Assembly: GCA_030374805.1 (NCBI GenBank)
Contig: JARGSG010000196.1
Location: forward strand, 62,001 to 126,000
Reading direction: 5' to 3'
Length of the DNA stretch: 64,000 bases
From: Gracilaria gracilis
Lineage: Eukaryota; Rhodophyta; Florideophyceae; Gracilariales; Gracilariaceae
The notes under the pieces are model-generated. The model did not search any database, was not told the DNA's origin, and worked only from the letters and a program-made list of their open reading frames with translations. The translations under genes were made by a program, and so were the position numbers. Shown here one piece after another: positions 21,297 to 34,241 of this stretch (the stretch's first letter is position 1; every line of letters begins with the position of its first letter).

Positions 21297-22846
21297 TTAT
21301 TGACCGTGGATGAGATATGGCATTTTGATAGCGTCGGCGCGGAGAGAGCGCTGCGAGTCCTCGGGTATGCGGATATTCAGAAGCCAGGGCCGCCCATTTT
21401 CAACGTAACTGCGTAGAGAATTGAGCGATTGCCGTCGCCCATTGATTGCAATCTGCTGAACGGGTATCTGATTGATGTAGTCATCTGTAGCCTTGCCGAT
21501 ACGAGCAGAGTGCGTCGTAAACTTCCCGTCCGCCAACTGGTACGTGGCTGCAACGTTCTTGATATTCTGTAGGTATGATTCGTAAGAAATGTTTGGTGCA
21601 AAGGCAACGTCAGTTCGATTAGAAGACCGGTACTGTTGTAGAAACATAATTATATCATGGTCATAGATCGGTACAAACTGTAAACGCCCAGTTCCCCTCG
21701 ACGTTTTATCGTCCCTTATATTCACTCCAACGGCGGCGGTGCCGAAGGACGATATACGAACATCACCCGGGAAGGCCACATCCTCCAATAATATGTTAAG
21801 GGCTTCATTGGCTCTCAGATACGCAGCACATGAAAGGAGCAGTAGGGATGCTGCTCTGGCTTTGGCAGGCGTCGAATTTAACAGCTTCCATGCGAAGGCA
21901 TTTCTCTACACAATAGGACTGCGGATTGTGCTGGTTTTACGTGCGACCATCCTTGTATGCACTTCGGGGACATGCCTAAATCGTGCTTGAGTGCGGGGTA
22001 CATCAATAGAATCATGCTTAGAAGATTTACAATCTCCTGCTTCTGGCCTGGGCGAGAGTTCTCTTGATAACGTTTCGTAATGTACTGTGCAAGGCATTGA
22101 TCGAGGATGATCGGGACGGAGAGAAAAGAATGTTCAGAGCATACAAATTTTTGTAGAGCAGCCGCGTAACGCCCCCTGGTTTTGGGATTAACGCACGAGG
22201 CGATTAGTGGAAAGGCTTCGAATAAGGTATCAGGGGATGGGAGGAAGGAAATGTCAGAGATCTTCGGCTGGCACAGCGGCGCTTTGGACAAATACAATTG
22301 TGTGTCGCCTGTGTCGGGTAGTGTTTGCAGTAAGAAAATTGGGGCTGCTCTCGGGCTCTGATGTATGTGGCTACCGCTATTGAGCTGCGTTGTGATGTGC
22401 GGTTCGGCGGACGGCGGGTGGACAAGAGGAGTGGTAGAAAGGGGATTTGTTTCAGTTCCTATGCCGAGATTGTACTGTGCTAGCAACGCTTCCTGCTTGA
22501 TCTTGTTGATGTGGTAGTCTTTAAATGACAGTAAAAAGGCGTGGGCTTTTCTGCAGTGCTGGGTTCCCGAATGATGCTGTTTACCAGCAGAATGTGATAA
22601 GCGTTTTTTCCGTCGTCGCATCTTGCTTACCAGAGAGAAGAAACAAAGCAGCGGCACAAAAACAAAGCCGCTACAAACCAAAGACCGGTCATTAAGCGTT
22701 GCGGTCTGCGATGGGCTGTGCTCTGCCGGCGCTCCCAGAGTGCTCAGAAGAGGTGAAGCACTCTGAAAAAGCGCCGATGGCACAGTCGCACGTGTCCGAT
22801 GCGGCACCACCGTCTCGATAAACCCCCTTCTCGTACCTCGAAACAT
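21297..22846 (-). pseudogene. Tyrosine recombinase of the DIRS element
   Basis: The N-terminal frame (22846-21878) has a basic Lys/Arg patch, a Ser/Pro-rich linker and a SAM-like core-binding domain (CVNPKTRGRYAAALQKF, LDQCLAQYITKRYQ, KCIQGWSHVKP). A single frame change near 21880 leads to the catalytic domain: AAYLRANEALNILLEDVAFP (first Arg box), RDDKTSRGTGRLQFVPIYD, THSARIGKATDDYI (His-x-x-Arg box), INGRRQSLNSLRSYVENGR with the candidate nucleophile Tyr. The order of Arg, His-x-x-Arg and Tyr is right for phage-integrase-fold recombinases. Apart from the frame change the domain is complete. Confidence 0.75.
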
Positions 22847-22850
22847 TATG

Positions 22851-23520
22851 CTCTGCTACAACAATGGCCAGAGGCCATTCTGTTCAGTGAGACACATAAT
22901 ATCTTCACTGCTCTCACCCAAAAGACCGAACTGACTGAGGTTAGATCTGATGCATACCACATCTGTTTGTAGCCTCAAAAAGGCGCACGATATGCTAAGC
23001 CCGCATCAATGATATCAACCGCTAAAAACCTCCACGAAGCCTATCAGAAAAAAACCATCATAGAAAAAAAATGTGGGACCGAAGAAAAAGCCAGCTTATC
23101 AAAATTCGAGTGACAATAACAAGACCAGTACACAACGCAAAGCGGATCAAAATGCCTTTTCTATGTAAACCAAAAGATAGAAATAAAGATTGTTAGGGAA
23201 GATAAGCATTTGCTGTGCCAGTCAGAGTGGAAGAGAGAATGAACTGTTTCTTTTGTCCCACTGTATGCTTAGTTAGTCAAAAATGCCAGCAAAGACGCCC
23301 TCAGAGCCCAATCGACGGTCTCGGTGTTCCCTCGCACGGCAACAGCAAGATGAGCTTATGCAAGCCGGAAGCAAGACGCCTGTGGGCTCCAAAGTATCGA
23401 TTAGTTGATGTAATGGTCAAACGCGGCGCTGTATTGCATCGTTGCGTGCGCTCGTTTGCGGTTTGCGATGTCCGCGCGAAGGTAGGCCAATAAGATCGAA
23501 GAACAATTTTTGAAGAATAT
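22851..23520. other. Flank between DIRS and gypsy LTR, no gene
   Basis: A/T-rich with short frames only. A 92-codon plus frame (23215-23493) has no recognisable domain. DIRS terminal repeats may lie here but were not recognised. Confidence 0.3.
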
Positions 23521-24375
23521 CAAGGAAAGACAACATTCGTAAGCGGAGGTTTTGAGGACTTAGTAAATTTCAGCATTGATGCGTGAGGTTCAATATATTA
23601 GCTGTGCTGCCGCTGGCGGGATGTTGCGCTCAGACTGTTTTTCAGGTTGTACATTTGGGATGTACGGCCTGAGCTACCGCCCAACGGGCGTGACGGGAAA
23701 ACGTTTTGCACGGATATTCAAGAGGCGATACCACCAGCATTGCTGTATTTACTAGATATATTTGATACTTTATTCGGCTGGCGCGCCCACTGTCAGGGGC
23801 CGCGCCGAGCCCACTACTTAGTAAGTTGAGCTATGCTCCCTCAGTAAATCACCCTTGTCAAGCAAGGGCTTCCTGGCTCTAACTATCACGCCTTCGCGAA
23901 CTGTTCACCTCTAAGTAGAGTGACAACCACGTTGCTCACGTATAGTTACCCACCCTCGTGGCGCTTAGAGTATTACCACTGCGTGTGTATGTCGTTTCGA
24001 CTATTGTCGTATACTCGCCCCAGTATTGGGTTTTGTGTGTTTGTTACGCACCTATCCCTACTCTTGTGGACGCCTTTGCTCCTTTTTGGGTTTGTTCTAC
24101 TGCCCACTCTCATGTGGCTTGCCGTCCGATATCGTGTCGTCGCCGTTACACTCTTACGAGGCTCAGTCTTGAGAACGCTCTTCGCACGTGTCCCTACACG
24201 GTACTCGGTCCGCACTGTACACTCCGACGCTCGTCGTGACGGTTTGATCTCGGTTTACACCCGGTTAGTCGTGTCATTTCTGCAGTGCTCCGTTCACTGT
24301 GATACCTCCCCGAGATGAAGATACCGAAGATATTCGTGGCTGTTTGGCTTTTCCCCCCAAAGGCGTTGCACTACA
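23521..24375 (+). repeat. Left LTR of the gypsy element
   Basis: Matches 54824-55676 throughout at roughly nine bases in ten by eye. It ends in CACTACA, three bases before the primer-binding site. The longest conserved block surrounds TAAGTTGAGCTATGCTCCCT near 23830. Confidence 0.85.
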
Positions 24376-24378
24376 AAG

Positions 24379-24396
24379 TGGTCTCCCGACCTAGAA
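24379..24396 (+). promoter_or_regulatory. Primer-binding site (18 nt)
   Basis: TGGTCTCCCGACCTAGAA directly after the LTR; it begins TGG as expected for pairing to a tRNA ending CCA. Exactly the same 18 nt recur at 61431-61448. The tRNA is not identified. Confidence 0.75.
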
Positions 24397-24531
24397 AGCG
24401 TGCTTTTCGTTTGATTCCGAAGTTCGGCTCATTCTCGATACTGCTCTCATATCTTTTGTCTCCTTTAGGAAGTTCATTGGAATCCCCAGCCAATTGGCTG
24501 TCACTTATCCCGTTATACGGTTGTTTTGATT

Positions 24532-26428
24532 ATGTCGTCATCGGATCGTCCGAGGACGCGCAGTCAGACTGAACGCACGGATCCGCTGCTTCTCTCGCGG
24601 ATCCCGACCCGTTCACAGTCCCGTACTGAAGGGCTACCGGATGCCTACGTCGCTCTGACACTCCCTAAACCTCCGCCCCAAGTCGTTGATTAACCCTCGT
24701 CTAGGTGATGGTCCGGCTCTTGCCGTTGCCAGTCCCGCCCCTATCGTAGGAGGTACGGTCCCTTCCGTAGCTCCCACTTCGGAGGCACCTCTGAGGGCTA
24801 CTGTCAATGACACCCCCCACTTAACTATGGAAGAGCAGTTCTGCTCATTGCGGGCTGTCCACGCTTCCCTTGATAAGGAGCTTTCTTCTCTTCGAAAGAA
24901 GGTGGAAGATGCTGCTTTGCAGACTGTTTCTGGGGATCTCCGCGTATTGAGTGGTGATGTCAACTCTCTTTTTGAAGCTTTTAGAGGACCAACTCTCTTC
25001 ATCGAAGACGTGGCTGAAAAGTTCACTCGCCTCCGCACCCGTTTGGAGACGATCGAACAGACTGTCCTTGCTGGGACTAATCCTCTGGCAGAGCCAGCCG
25101 CTGTCTTCTATCGGGGTAAGAAGGCCAGGAATCTCAAGGGACGCAAGGAGCGGAAGGACTACGATTATGACTCTTCAGTTTCTTCACGGTCTTCTCGCCG
25201 GTCGTCCGGGACGGACACGTCCGACTCGTCCGTAGAAGACGCCCTTCGTGAGCGTTCATCTCGCTCAAAGTGGTTATCGGCAACCCAAGGTGTGATCCAG
25301 GCCCGCACGAATGGAAGGAAGCACTCTGGATTGAAAGAGTTGAAGCCTACTAACCCTCTTTATAAGAAGCTGTTTTCGTACCGGTATTACCGTTTGGGGA
25401 ACTTCTCTTTGGACCGAACCTCCCGGGGAACCGGAAAAGTTAAGAACTGCATCAAGCGAATGCAGCTCTCACTTCGAAACCAACTGTTCTCAGGTGAGGA
25501 CCCCATTTTGGTGTTGGATTTCCTTGCACGATTTGTAGCGGAAGCCGACATCCTAGGGATTAGTGAAGGACAGGCGTTTATCGCCCTGCCCTATTTCCTG
25601 CGTGGACTGACAGAGGATCAATACAACTCCGTAAGAGGCTCGTCACGTGCCTCCGAAGGAGGAGTTACCTGCTGGGCCGAAGCAGTTCAGCTTTTGAGGT
25701 CCTATGTCACTTGCTCTGCGATCCAGTCGGCCATCCTCGCTCTGCGAGATACGAAACAACCCCCTGGCGAAACGGAAACCCATTACTCGGTGCGCTTGAA
25801 TAAGGCGTTCCACCGTAGTGGTAGTGCTTATTCCGCTCAAGAGCGTTGTACCATGTTTGTCGACGGGCTCGACCCGGCCATAAGGACCTTGATTGCCCGC
25901 CGTCGGGAGGAGATCCGTAAGATTACGTATTTGGAACTTGTGCAATACGCACGCGCCGAAGGCGACGCGTTGCGCGCAAGAGCCCCGGCAAGCTGGTCAA
26001 AGTCCGATGAAGCGTTGATGTTGGAACCGGGAATCCCGTTTGCATCGATGATGGCTAATGAACACTCCAATCGGGAGTATGATCAAGTCCAGTTCGCCCG
26101 TAGTGACGTGTTGTCAATCCCGACCACGGAGCTCCCATCCACCGCAGAAGCGTCGTACCAAACTGCGGCGGATGATACACTGCTATATGCAGACTCGAAC
26201 TGTGTTCGCTCACCTCGCATCCCGTATGAGAACGGTGGAACTCGCGGTTCGCGGCCTGGCTGGCAAGACTCCCGCTCGGCGGTACGATTCCCGAACGCTC
26301 GGTATGCGAACGCTCCTCGTGGATTATTCTGCCACCTCTGTAAAACTCGAGGGCATACGTCACCGCAGTGCGTTTTAACCATGCGTGAATGGGCTCAAGT
26401 CATCGCGAATTATGAAGCCCCCCAGTGA
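24532..26428 (+). pseudogene. Gypsy gag, one frameshift near its start
   Basis: The ATG at 24532 opens a 47-codon basic leader (SSSDRPRTRSQTERTD), then the phase changes near 24680 into a 580-codon frame ending at 26428. It has a coiled-coil part (EEQFCSLRAVHASLDKELSS), an Asp/Ser-rich patch, the capsid core (NCIKRMQLSLRNQLFSGED, SVRLNKAFHRSGSAYSAQER, MFVDGLDPAIRTLIARR), and a CCHC zinc knuckle CHLCKTRGHTSPQC near the end. The second gag at 61.6-63.4 kb has the same layout, which supports the true N-terminus at 24532. Gag packages the element's RNA in virus-like particles. Confidence 0.85.
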
Positions 26429-27326
26429 ACAGTGGTTCCGGGCCAAGTTGGTACTGTAGATGGCCAATACATGATCGAGATGTAACGACAAGTACCGAAA
26501 ACGGTCCGTGCGAAGGCCTCATTGCATGGTCTGATTTTTTGGAGTTTTTTTTATTGGGACAGACTCTGTCCGTTGTGGTGACAGCGCTTTCTCACTGGCC
26601 CCAAAATAGCCCTTCTTTCCCACTAGAGTAATTGATCGTCCGCATCTTGGTCTCATGCACATTGGTACCAGTTTGCGTTCCTTTCTCTGGGTTTTCGTGT
26701 ACATGCGGAAGTGTACAATGACGCTAACTGTAACCATGCCACTGTCGGTACCTTGTTCACCTCCATGCTCATTGCCACCCTGGCAATCACTTTGGTCTAC
26801 ATGCGCGCCTTTTCTGTCGCTCCACACTGGGCCCGTCACCCTGCAAGGCCCATCCCTTTTCGCATTGCTTATCACCATCACACTTTCCTCGTGGGTGAGC
26901 TGGTGATGCGCACAAACATTCGCGCTTTCAACAAACGGTGGTTACAGAATAACACTGATTGATTACGACTCACATGTAGCCAGCCTGCCTTCACCTACAG
27001 TGCTTCTTTGGGTTCCGAATCAGCGCCACCGGATGAGGTGGCTTTCTACTTCCGGATGTATTACATCACCATTCTTCCGATTATTCCAGGACAGAAGTGG
27101 CCGAACACAGTTCATTTTGACAAAATCCAAGAGATTGAAGACACTGAGCCCTCCCGACCGATTTTTGAATCCGCACCAATGTTACTCATCTTTGCTGTAG
27201 CAAGCATTTCATGAGTGTCACGATAAGCTGCGGAGCTGATCAGCTCCTTTTCAGTGATCAACATGTGTAAATGAAAGGAGTGCAGTAATCGCCTCTTGGT
27301 TTCTGATCGGGATTTACAGCGGTGCA
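26429..27326 (+). other. Possible remnant of a membrane-protein gene
   Basis: Two frames (26711-26962 and 27008-27214) contain TLFTSMLIATLAITLVYM, a likely membrane segment, and PPDEVAFYFRMYYITILPII. They may be one frameshifted protein. No family is recognised, and the junction between gypsy gag and this segment is not marked by any repeat I can see. It could also be an upstream part of the following gene. Confidence 0.2.
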
Positions 27327-30300
27327 GTGACGGTTCCGAACGATTGTGGAACGCCGATCATTTTGAGTCTGGCTACATTCGCATTCCCACTCCGAACTGT
27401 CCACCCTCTCGTTTCGCTTCTGACTAAAGCAAAATGCCCGTGCCGTTGCTACATCCGCCACGGCGCCACCGTCTCCGCTGCTGGGTTCTGCCCAACCTCC
27501 TACTATGCTGCCGTCTCTGCTGCTGCTGTATCAGTGCCAGCTGTTTCCGTTCCTCAATCTTCTGCCGCAGGCGCATCCTCGCCTCCGCTCGGAGCGCCTG
27601 CAGAGTATATTCGAAATGGGGAGGCACATAGCATGGTGAGTGGCACTCCCACCGACGAAGTACTCAGCGTATGCTTTAATGCCGGTGCAACGCGCTTAGC
27701 TGTGAGCGGTACGGATTGCGTTGCTCATGTTTACGCAATTGACAAGCCTCAAGCCAAGGACTCTGTGTTACCGCGCGTGCGCTTGCTCACATCGTTGCGA
27801 GGTCATTCAGAACTCATTAACCAAGTTCTATTCTCCCGAAATGGGAGCACTATAGTCACCGCTTGCCGAGACGGTACCGCCAGAATATGGAACCGCAGGA
27901 GAGCCAGGCTCCCTCCTGCCCGCGGCAGAGCTGCATCTGTAGAAGGTAAAGGCTCCTGGAGCTATAATGTTTTTGATTGTCGATCTCAAATACAAGCAGA
28001 TGCCCCAAGTATGCTCAGTGGTGCGGCGTCGGGTTCAGCTTGCGGGAGTATTGTACCGAGAATGCGCCGTCCAGTGTTTCCGGTGTCCGTTTGTGCCGTA
28101 CTTTGGTCACATGATGATCGCAATGTCTTCACCGCAACGTCAGATGCGAAAATTCGCGTATGGTATGACGATACTGTTGAACTTGCGCGTGTGTTGTATG
28201 CTCATGACGGAGAAATCTTTGTCATGGATTGCCACCCCCTGAATGGGCGCATACTACTATCTGGTGGATACGATGGCCAGGTCATTTTGTGGGATGTTGA
28301 GACTGGTGCTTAGCTGCGCTCCTTCTCGATTGCAGAGCAGGTAGTGCCAGAGCCATCGCACGGTGGTCTACCTGTGCCCGTGAAAGCGCCGAAAATCATC
28401 GATGGCCAGTTCTCAGCTGATGTTTTGAGCTTTGTAACCGCGGACACCTCAGGAGCAATCAATTTGTTTGGCATCGACTCGGGTGAAGCAAAGGCACTCG
28501 CCCCGGAGAAGCAATTGTTTGCCAATGACTGTACACCGTTTCGAAGTGATGCACTACAGCGCGCAGTAGATGAAAACACAGGTGTTCTGCTTCACCTGGC
28601 GCCGATGGGAAGATTATGCGATAAAGAGCTACGACCACATCCTCCAGAGTTGCAGCCTAACACACCTCACATGATTTTTCCGCTGGGTAGTGTGCGAGAC
28701 AAGGTGAACAACGTCGTTCAGCAACCTGCTGTCACGTTTAAGTCAACGAGCTATGCCCGGGATCATAACTGTGATGCGTTATTAAGGCGCGCAAAAGAGT
28801 TTCGAAAGAACCAGGAGAAGGAAGAGAAGAGATTGCTGAGAGAAGCGAGGAATACGCGACGTCGAATGATTATAGAGCGAGAACGAATTGCCCTCGAGAA
28901 AGCGGATGGCCCTGCGGGCATTCCGCTCCGCGATTTTGAAGCCCCTGATTCAGAGTACGAGGACTCGGATGAAGATTTTGATGGCGATGCCTACCTGTCT
29001 GGTGACTCTGACTCGTCTTCGTCTTCTGACGACGACGATGAAGATGATGTTGAAGATGATGTTGATGAACGAATGCCTGAAGATGATGGGAATGATGAAG
29101 AGCATGAAATACGACCAGTGCGTAGGAAAATGCGAAGAACCTCTACGAATGAGAGCAGAAATGAATCCTCGGAACGCGTTAAACCTCAATCTAGAAGAGC
29201 AATGCGAAAGCGACGTGAGTCTTCTCTGGGTGGTAGAAAGAAGTTTTTGCGTTCTCCAAAGGATGAGGATTTGATGGGTAGCGAAAAAAGAGATGGGTTT
29301 GAAGTTTTCAGTAACGTAGGTCATACTCATGATTCCAACCCCAAAGGTGACCAAGGCCCCGTGGTTGACGTCACTGAAGAGAAACCTGTGGGACGTCCTG
29401 AGTTTGGTGAACAGCCTGAAGTTGACGAGGTATTGAAGAACTCTCCGCAAAGTGGAGACTCCCATTCACTGCGAGGGGCCTTATCGAATTTGAGTTCTGC
29501 TCCAGTCTTCATCGGAGCATCTGCTCAAAACCGAAAGAGAAGAATGCGAATATGCACCGGAAGCACCCCTTCTCAAGCGAGATTAGAAGGGTCAGGGGAA
29601 GGCCACCGGCTTGGTGCTATAGATTACGCAGCGGACTCACACACAGGGGCGTTACGTCAAGAAAGAAACCATGTCAAAGGATCCCAAAGCGTTGGTTCAT
29701 GCTACGGACGCGTCAATCAAACAGAAGCTGGCAGTAATGTGGTGTCCCTGGTTCCACTTAATCCTTCTTTTACGAGCGAAAGAGTTGGCATGAAGGGGGC
29801 CAATGAAGCTGTTTTCAAATCTATCGAAGACCATCAGGGAGATAGTGCCAGCTGCTTCCGGCCACGACCTTCAATTCCACATCCAGATTCTCGGAGTCGA
29901 ACTTCCCCTCACGAGCAAATGCAAAATCGTTCCTTTGTCGATGGTTCTCCTCACATTGATATCAAAAACTCAGAAGTACGGAATGCCAGCAAACCTGATG
30001 GGAATGACAAGAGCATACAATCAGACTTCCCAGTTCGTCTAACACGACGACAACGGCGTGAAAGAACAAGAAAAGGTGTCAGTAACGACGATCCAATTGA
30101 GAAATTTAATCATGTGGTGGATATAGACGAAGTTGCTCAGCGAGAACTTGAGATTTTGGAGGCACAGCGAAATGATCGATACCACAAGAAGAGAAGACGG
30201 AGGCAATCGTCGGAAAACGGCGATGAACGCTTTTCCAGCGGCGACCCTGAAAAACGTTATAACAAGAGGATTGACCCAAGAAGAGTTTCTGGTCTTCGGA

Positions 30301-32795
30301 TGAGACCCAGAAGAAATTCGAAGAGCGAAGACCTTATGTTATCTAAAGAGCGGGTAGCTGGGGCACCTGAGAATGACATAAAGTCTTTAGAGGCTTCGAC
30401 ATGGCTAAGGTCAACTTCAACGCCGTATACATACGTTCCGCAACTTGGAGACGATGTAATGTATTTCCCTGGTGGCCATATAACAGCGATGGAGGTGTCA
30501 AAGTCTTCCGGACTAGATCCGCTGTTAGACAAAGCTGACTTCAAGAGAAAGGGATTGGAGGTTCTCTACGGAAATTTGTTTTCGAAGGATCAGCTGCCTC
30601 TTCATTTTCAGGTTGTTGACGTGCAGTTCGACTTCCCGACCCTTCTTGCGCCAAAAGGGAGAAATGTAGGTTCGCAAAGAGGTGGGAAGAGACAACCAGA
30701 TGGGAATGTTGTGAAGCCGAAGACAAAAGTGATCCTCACGTTACAACTGCTATCTCCTCCGCGACGACGCTCTGGTCAATCAACTGCTTTTGTTCTTTCA
30801 TATTTCCCTGTCGATGTTCCTGAATACCTTGTTTTAACAAGTCGGGTCAATGCTGCTCTGAGCCGTACATGGAAACCTTCAGACCCTTTTCGAATTCTAT
30901 TCTTAAACGAAAAGAGAGCATGTCAGTATTATACCGGCAAGGTGAGAACAGTGCAGTCAACAATTCGCACCTCGATGTGGAACTCGATCGAAGTTGAGTA
31001 CGATAATAAAAGTGGTCGGGAGAAAGAAAACGTGGATCTTGTATCTCCATGGGAGTTAGAACCATTGGACTTGCTAGAAGGTTCAAAAAGTGTGCACTAT
31101 CAGCATGGAAGCACACTCAAGACATGCACAGTGGGGCCTGGCTAAATCGCTGCCATTGCTTGAGAACTAGAGGTGATGAAGCAGAGTGAATCGGACTGGA
31201 GAGCTCAGCTATTGTGGTTGGAAACAACCATATCTCTTGCGTCTGCCCCTGATTACTGTGTGACTATTCCATGTCCAATGGATCTGAACACTGTCCTTGT
31301 TCGTCTGTGCACCGGGTATTATCGGCATTATTCAGCGTTCTGTTTTGACTTGCGGTTGCTGAAGAATAATGCCATTCGTTATCATGGGTCAAAATCCGAA
31401 GCAGGCAGACTGGCGGATACTGCGTTCACAAGAATCATAGATTTGGCAGATAAGGTTCGTGCACAGTTCTCTTTTCCTTGGATACCGTTTCAATCAGGCC
31501 ACGGAACTCAGCTGGGAACAAATGTTGGAGGGCAGTCGAATGGCCGATTTGTTTATCCACGTCCTGCACATATGGAATTGAGTGCCTTCAACGGCATTCC
31601 TTCTGCACATATTCCTTCAGTATCCACAACGCGCCACGGACCAGTTCCCGTTAACCCGCGAGAATCTTTGAGTGGCGTCACGACCGCAGTTCATCATTGT
31701 CCTGAGAATGCAAGTCCGACCATGTTGGGTCAACCTAGTCAACGAGCGTGGAACACCATTTTACGCTTCGGCGCCTCCCAAGTACCACATTCTTTTCACC
31801 AAAGTCATCCAATGTCAGTAACAGGTCTTCCAACAGCACTGCCAGGTATGCCTCTTCAGGGAGCATCAATACGAACCGCTGGAAGGGGGCCAAAAGCTTC
31901 TACTCGGAGTCAGGGAGTAAGGCACGGAGCTGCAAGTGGCCGCAGGACAGTTGGAAGTGTTCATATGGGAGGAGGACGGGGCTCATCAGTGAGCGTTGTT
32001 GCCACTGTCGGTACGCTGCCCGTCATCGGTGGAACACCTCCAACTGGCGTGGCTCTCATTACTCTTCAAACCAGTCCACGTGTGCAACCAGGTATTGCTC
32101 GTATGATAACAAATTCAACCGAATCTAATCTCACGCAGCGCCATCAGATGCGTTTACCGATGCCAAATGGACCCCTGCCAAGTCCCACTGTAACACCCCC
32201 CGGAGCCTCTAGCTTGTTTCCAATCCCTCCGTCTTTGGACGGTTTGTTGGGAACCCCATCAAAAACCGGTGGGATCGTAGGACCATCGCTACCAGAGCAC
32301 CTTGTTCACCACGGCGGTGGAGTTCGCACAGGTACATCCCATACGAACCTGCCTTTGGCTTTAAAATCCCGGGCCACCAGGGCCGGTAGTACGGCTGGCG
32401 AAGGCGGTGCGAATAGTTGGGCTAGAAGCATGGAAGGTGCAGGCGGTATGTTTCATCATCAAGCATCAACCTCTGACAGTCATCTGCCTGTCCCGATGCA
32501 GGGAAGGTCGGGGAGCCCTATATCTCCCACTCCGATTGGAACTGAGGCATCGCATCAAGCTCGTGGTGAACACAATCAGTTTGCTACTGCGAACACGGGA
32601 GCCCGATATCAAGAATACTCTACGTTGTCAATGGCTGCTGCCGAATCTACGATGAGCTGTGGTGGGGCAGAGGTTGCGCTGCATGCTGCTACGGCAAAAT
32701 CGGCTGAAATGACACCATTCTCTCGGCCAAGACGAACGACTTCTTTACTTTGTTCTTCTTGTGAAGATTTTCATTCACATTTAACAAAGCACTAA
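27327..32795 (+). pseudogene. BRWD/PHIP-like WD40-bromodomain protein with three in-frame stops
   Basis: One phase is kept for 5.5 kb but holds TAG (28311-28313), TAA (31143-31145) and TGA (31161-31163). WD40 repeats: CYIRHGATVSAAGFCP, EVLSVCFNAGATRLAVSGTD, ELINQVLFSRNGSTIVTACR, MDCHPLNGRILLSGGYDGQV, LSFVTADTSGAINLFGIDS. Then an acidic Ser/Asp patch (about 28970-29110), basic linkers, a PHIP-type cryptic-Tudor region starting TYVPQLGDDVMYFPGGH, and a bromodomain at 31.2-31.5 kb (IPCPMDLNTVLVRL, CFDLRLLKNNAIRYHGSKSE). A Ser/Gly/Thr-rich tail ends at 32795. Relatives bind acetylated and methylated histones. The first WD repeats are not readable, so the true start is uncertain. Either a young pseudogene, readthrough, or sequence error; a tiny intron over 31130-31170 would remove two of the stops. 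Confidence 0.8.
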
Positions 32796-33004
32796 CTATC
32801 CGCTGAGATCGAGTTATGTGTCATCTTTTGCAGATTTGTCTAAGTTAGGTTGATCTGTTCACTGAAAAGAACCAGCGAATACCCTTTCTTGTTGCTCTGC
32901 GAGACCCGATTCCTCTATCGCTCGAGGCTGCAGCATCGCTGACCGCCTCTTCGTCTTGTTCGCCTCCGCTCCTCATCCCCCCATCCCACCCCACCCCCAG
33001 CATC

Positions 33005-33777
33005 ATGCAGCCTTCTTTTCTTGGTCGTCAACCGGGTAGCCTCCCGTGTTCGGCCGGTGCCGCCGTCGTGCCGCGCTCGCAGCCCATTTCTACGCCCATT
33101 TGTTTTGCCGCCCCTTTCACGCCCTCCATACCGTACGCGTCGTCAGCGTCTGCGCTGTCTTCGCTTGAAGAGGATCGTGTTGTACATTCTGAAGACAGCA
33201 TTCAATCGGATGATTGTTATGAACGCACCGTGCAACGACTCAAGCTGTGTATCCCTCGTTCGAAACCCATTCCGGTGCCTCGTGCTCTTCCGCGGGCACC
33301 GAGACCGCTCGCCACTACGCCGCCACTTCCGGACGCACGTCCCATAGTGTCGCGCTTCCTGCGACGCAAGGAGGCACGACGACGCGGCGAATCTACTTTT
33401 GTTGATCCGTTTGTCGAGCGAGTGGGGGCCCGGTGCCGCTTCTACGGCCATGTACAATACAACCGAGATCGACCAGATAGAAGCTAAGATGAGCGCCTTG
33501 GATTCGACCCTTGTCATTCTTTCACAGAGTCCGGGTGCTTCATCTAAACAAGAAGCCAATGTTTCTGTTTCACCCGCTGTATCCCCCAGCAAGCGAACTG
33601 CTGTCTGAACGAACTGAAGGGAGTGGTGTGTCTGTTCAAAGTGAATTTGATCTGTTGCGCGCCACGTTATGAAGGAAACCCAGGGCGAAAGCTGAACTAG
33701 ATGAGGAAAGGCGAGCAAGAGCATTGCAGTTATATACTTTGTACAAAGCGGTGGACGCTTTCAACTCTAGCTCGTAG
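33005..33777 (+). pseudogene. Unknown Ser/Pro/Arg-rich protein, frameshifted
   Basis: The ATG at 33005 opens 160 codons rich in Pro, Ser and Ala with SLEEDRVVHSEDSIQSDD and RFLRRKEARRRGESTFVDPF. Near 33450 the phase changes to TEIDQIEAKMSALDSTLVIL, then again near 33605 to a helix with RAKAELDEERRARALQLYTL, itself interrupted by TGA at 33670-33672. It lies about 200 bp after the BRWD-like gene on the same strand. No family is recognised. Confidence 0.4.
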
Positions 33778-34241
33778 GGATTAGTTGCGCAAAAGTCAGG
33801 AACAGAAGTGGTAGATCACAACGAAACGAACTAAACTCTACGAGAAATGAGGATAAGAGAGAGCGACAAAGACGACATTCAGGAAAATGAGTAAGGAAAA
33901 TGGTATTGCACATAGAGGGGGAGAGAATGTGTGTGTGTGAAGCAATACTGCTGCTACAAGTTAAGCCATGGGTAAAGTAATGCGTCCGATGAACTAACAC
34001 GGTACTGGGCTTTTGAATGTAACAAACTAGCAAAGACGCAACTCCGCTCCATAGCGGACCCGAAAATGTGAGTTTTCCCGTAGTGGACTCAATGGTGTTC
34101 GCGAGGTTGCCCACGCTTGACAGACAATCTTTAAACGGCGTAATACAACCAGCTAAAAATGCATAAGAATGCCCATCGACCACGCGTCTTGCTGATAATC
34201 GCCAACGTCAGTTCGTGCAGCTTCTGGACCTCTATAGGCCA

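Larger units (their letters stand above)
17340..22850 (-). mobile_element. DIRS-type tyrosine-recombinase retrotransposon, degenerate
   Basis: Minus-strand order is tyrosine recombinase (22846-21297), gag-like (21069-19810), reverse transcriptase and RNase H (19510-17643). All three modules belong to DIRS/Ngaro/PAT-type elements, which integrate by a tyrosine recombinase instead of a DDE integrase. Boundaries are approximate because I could not find split direct or inverted terminal repeats. The recombinase upstream of gag is unlike the usual gag-RT-RH-YR order. Confidence 0.75.
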
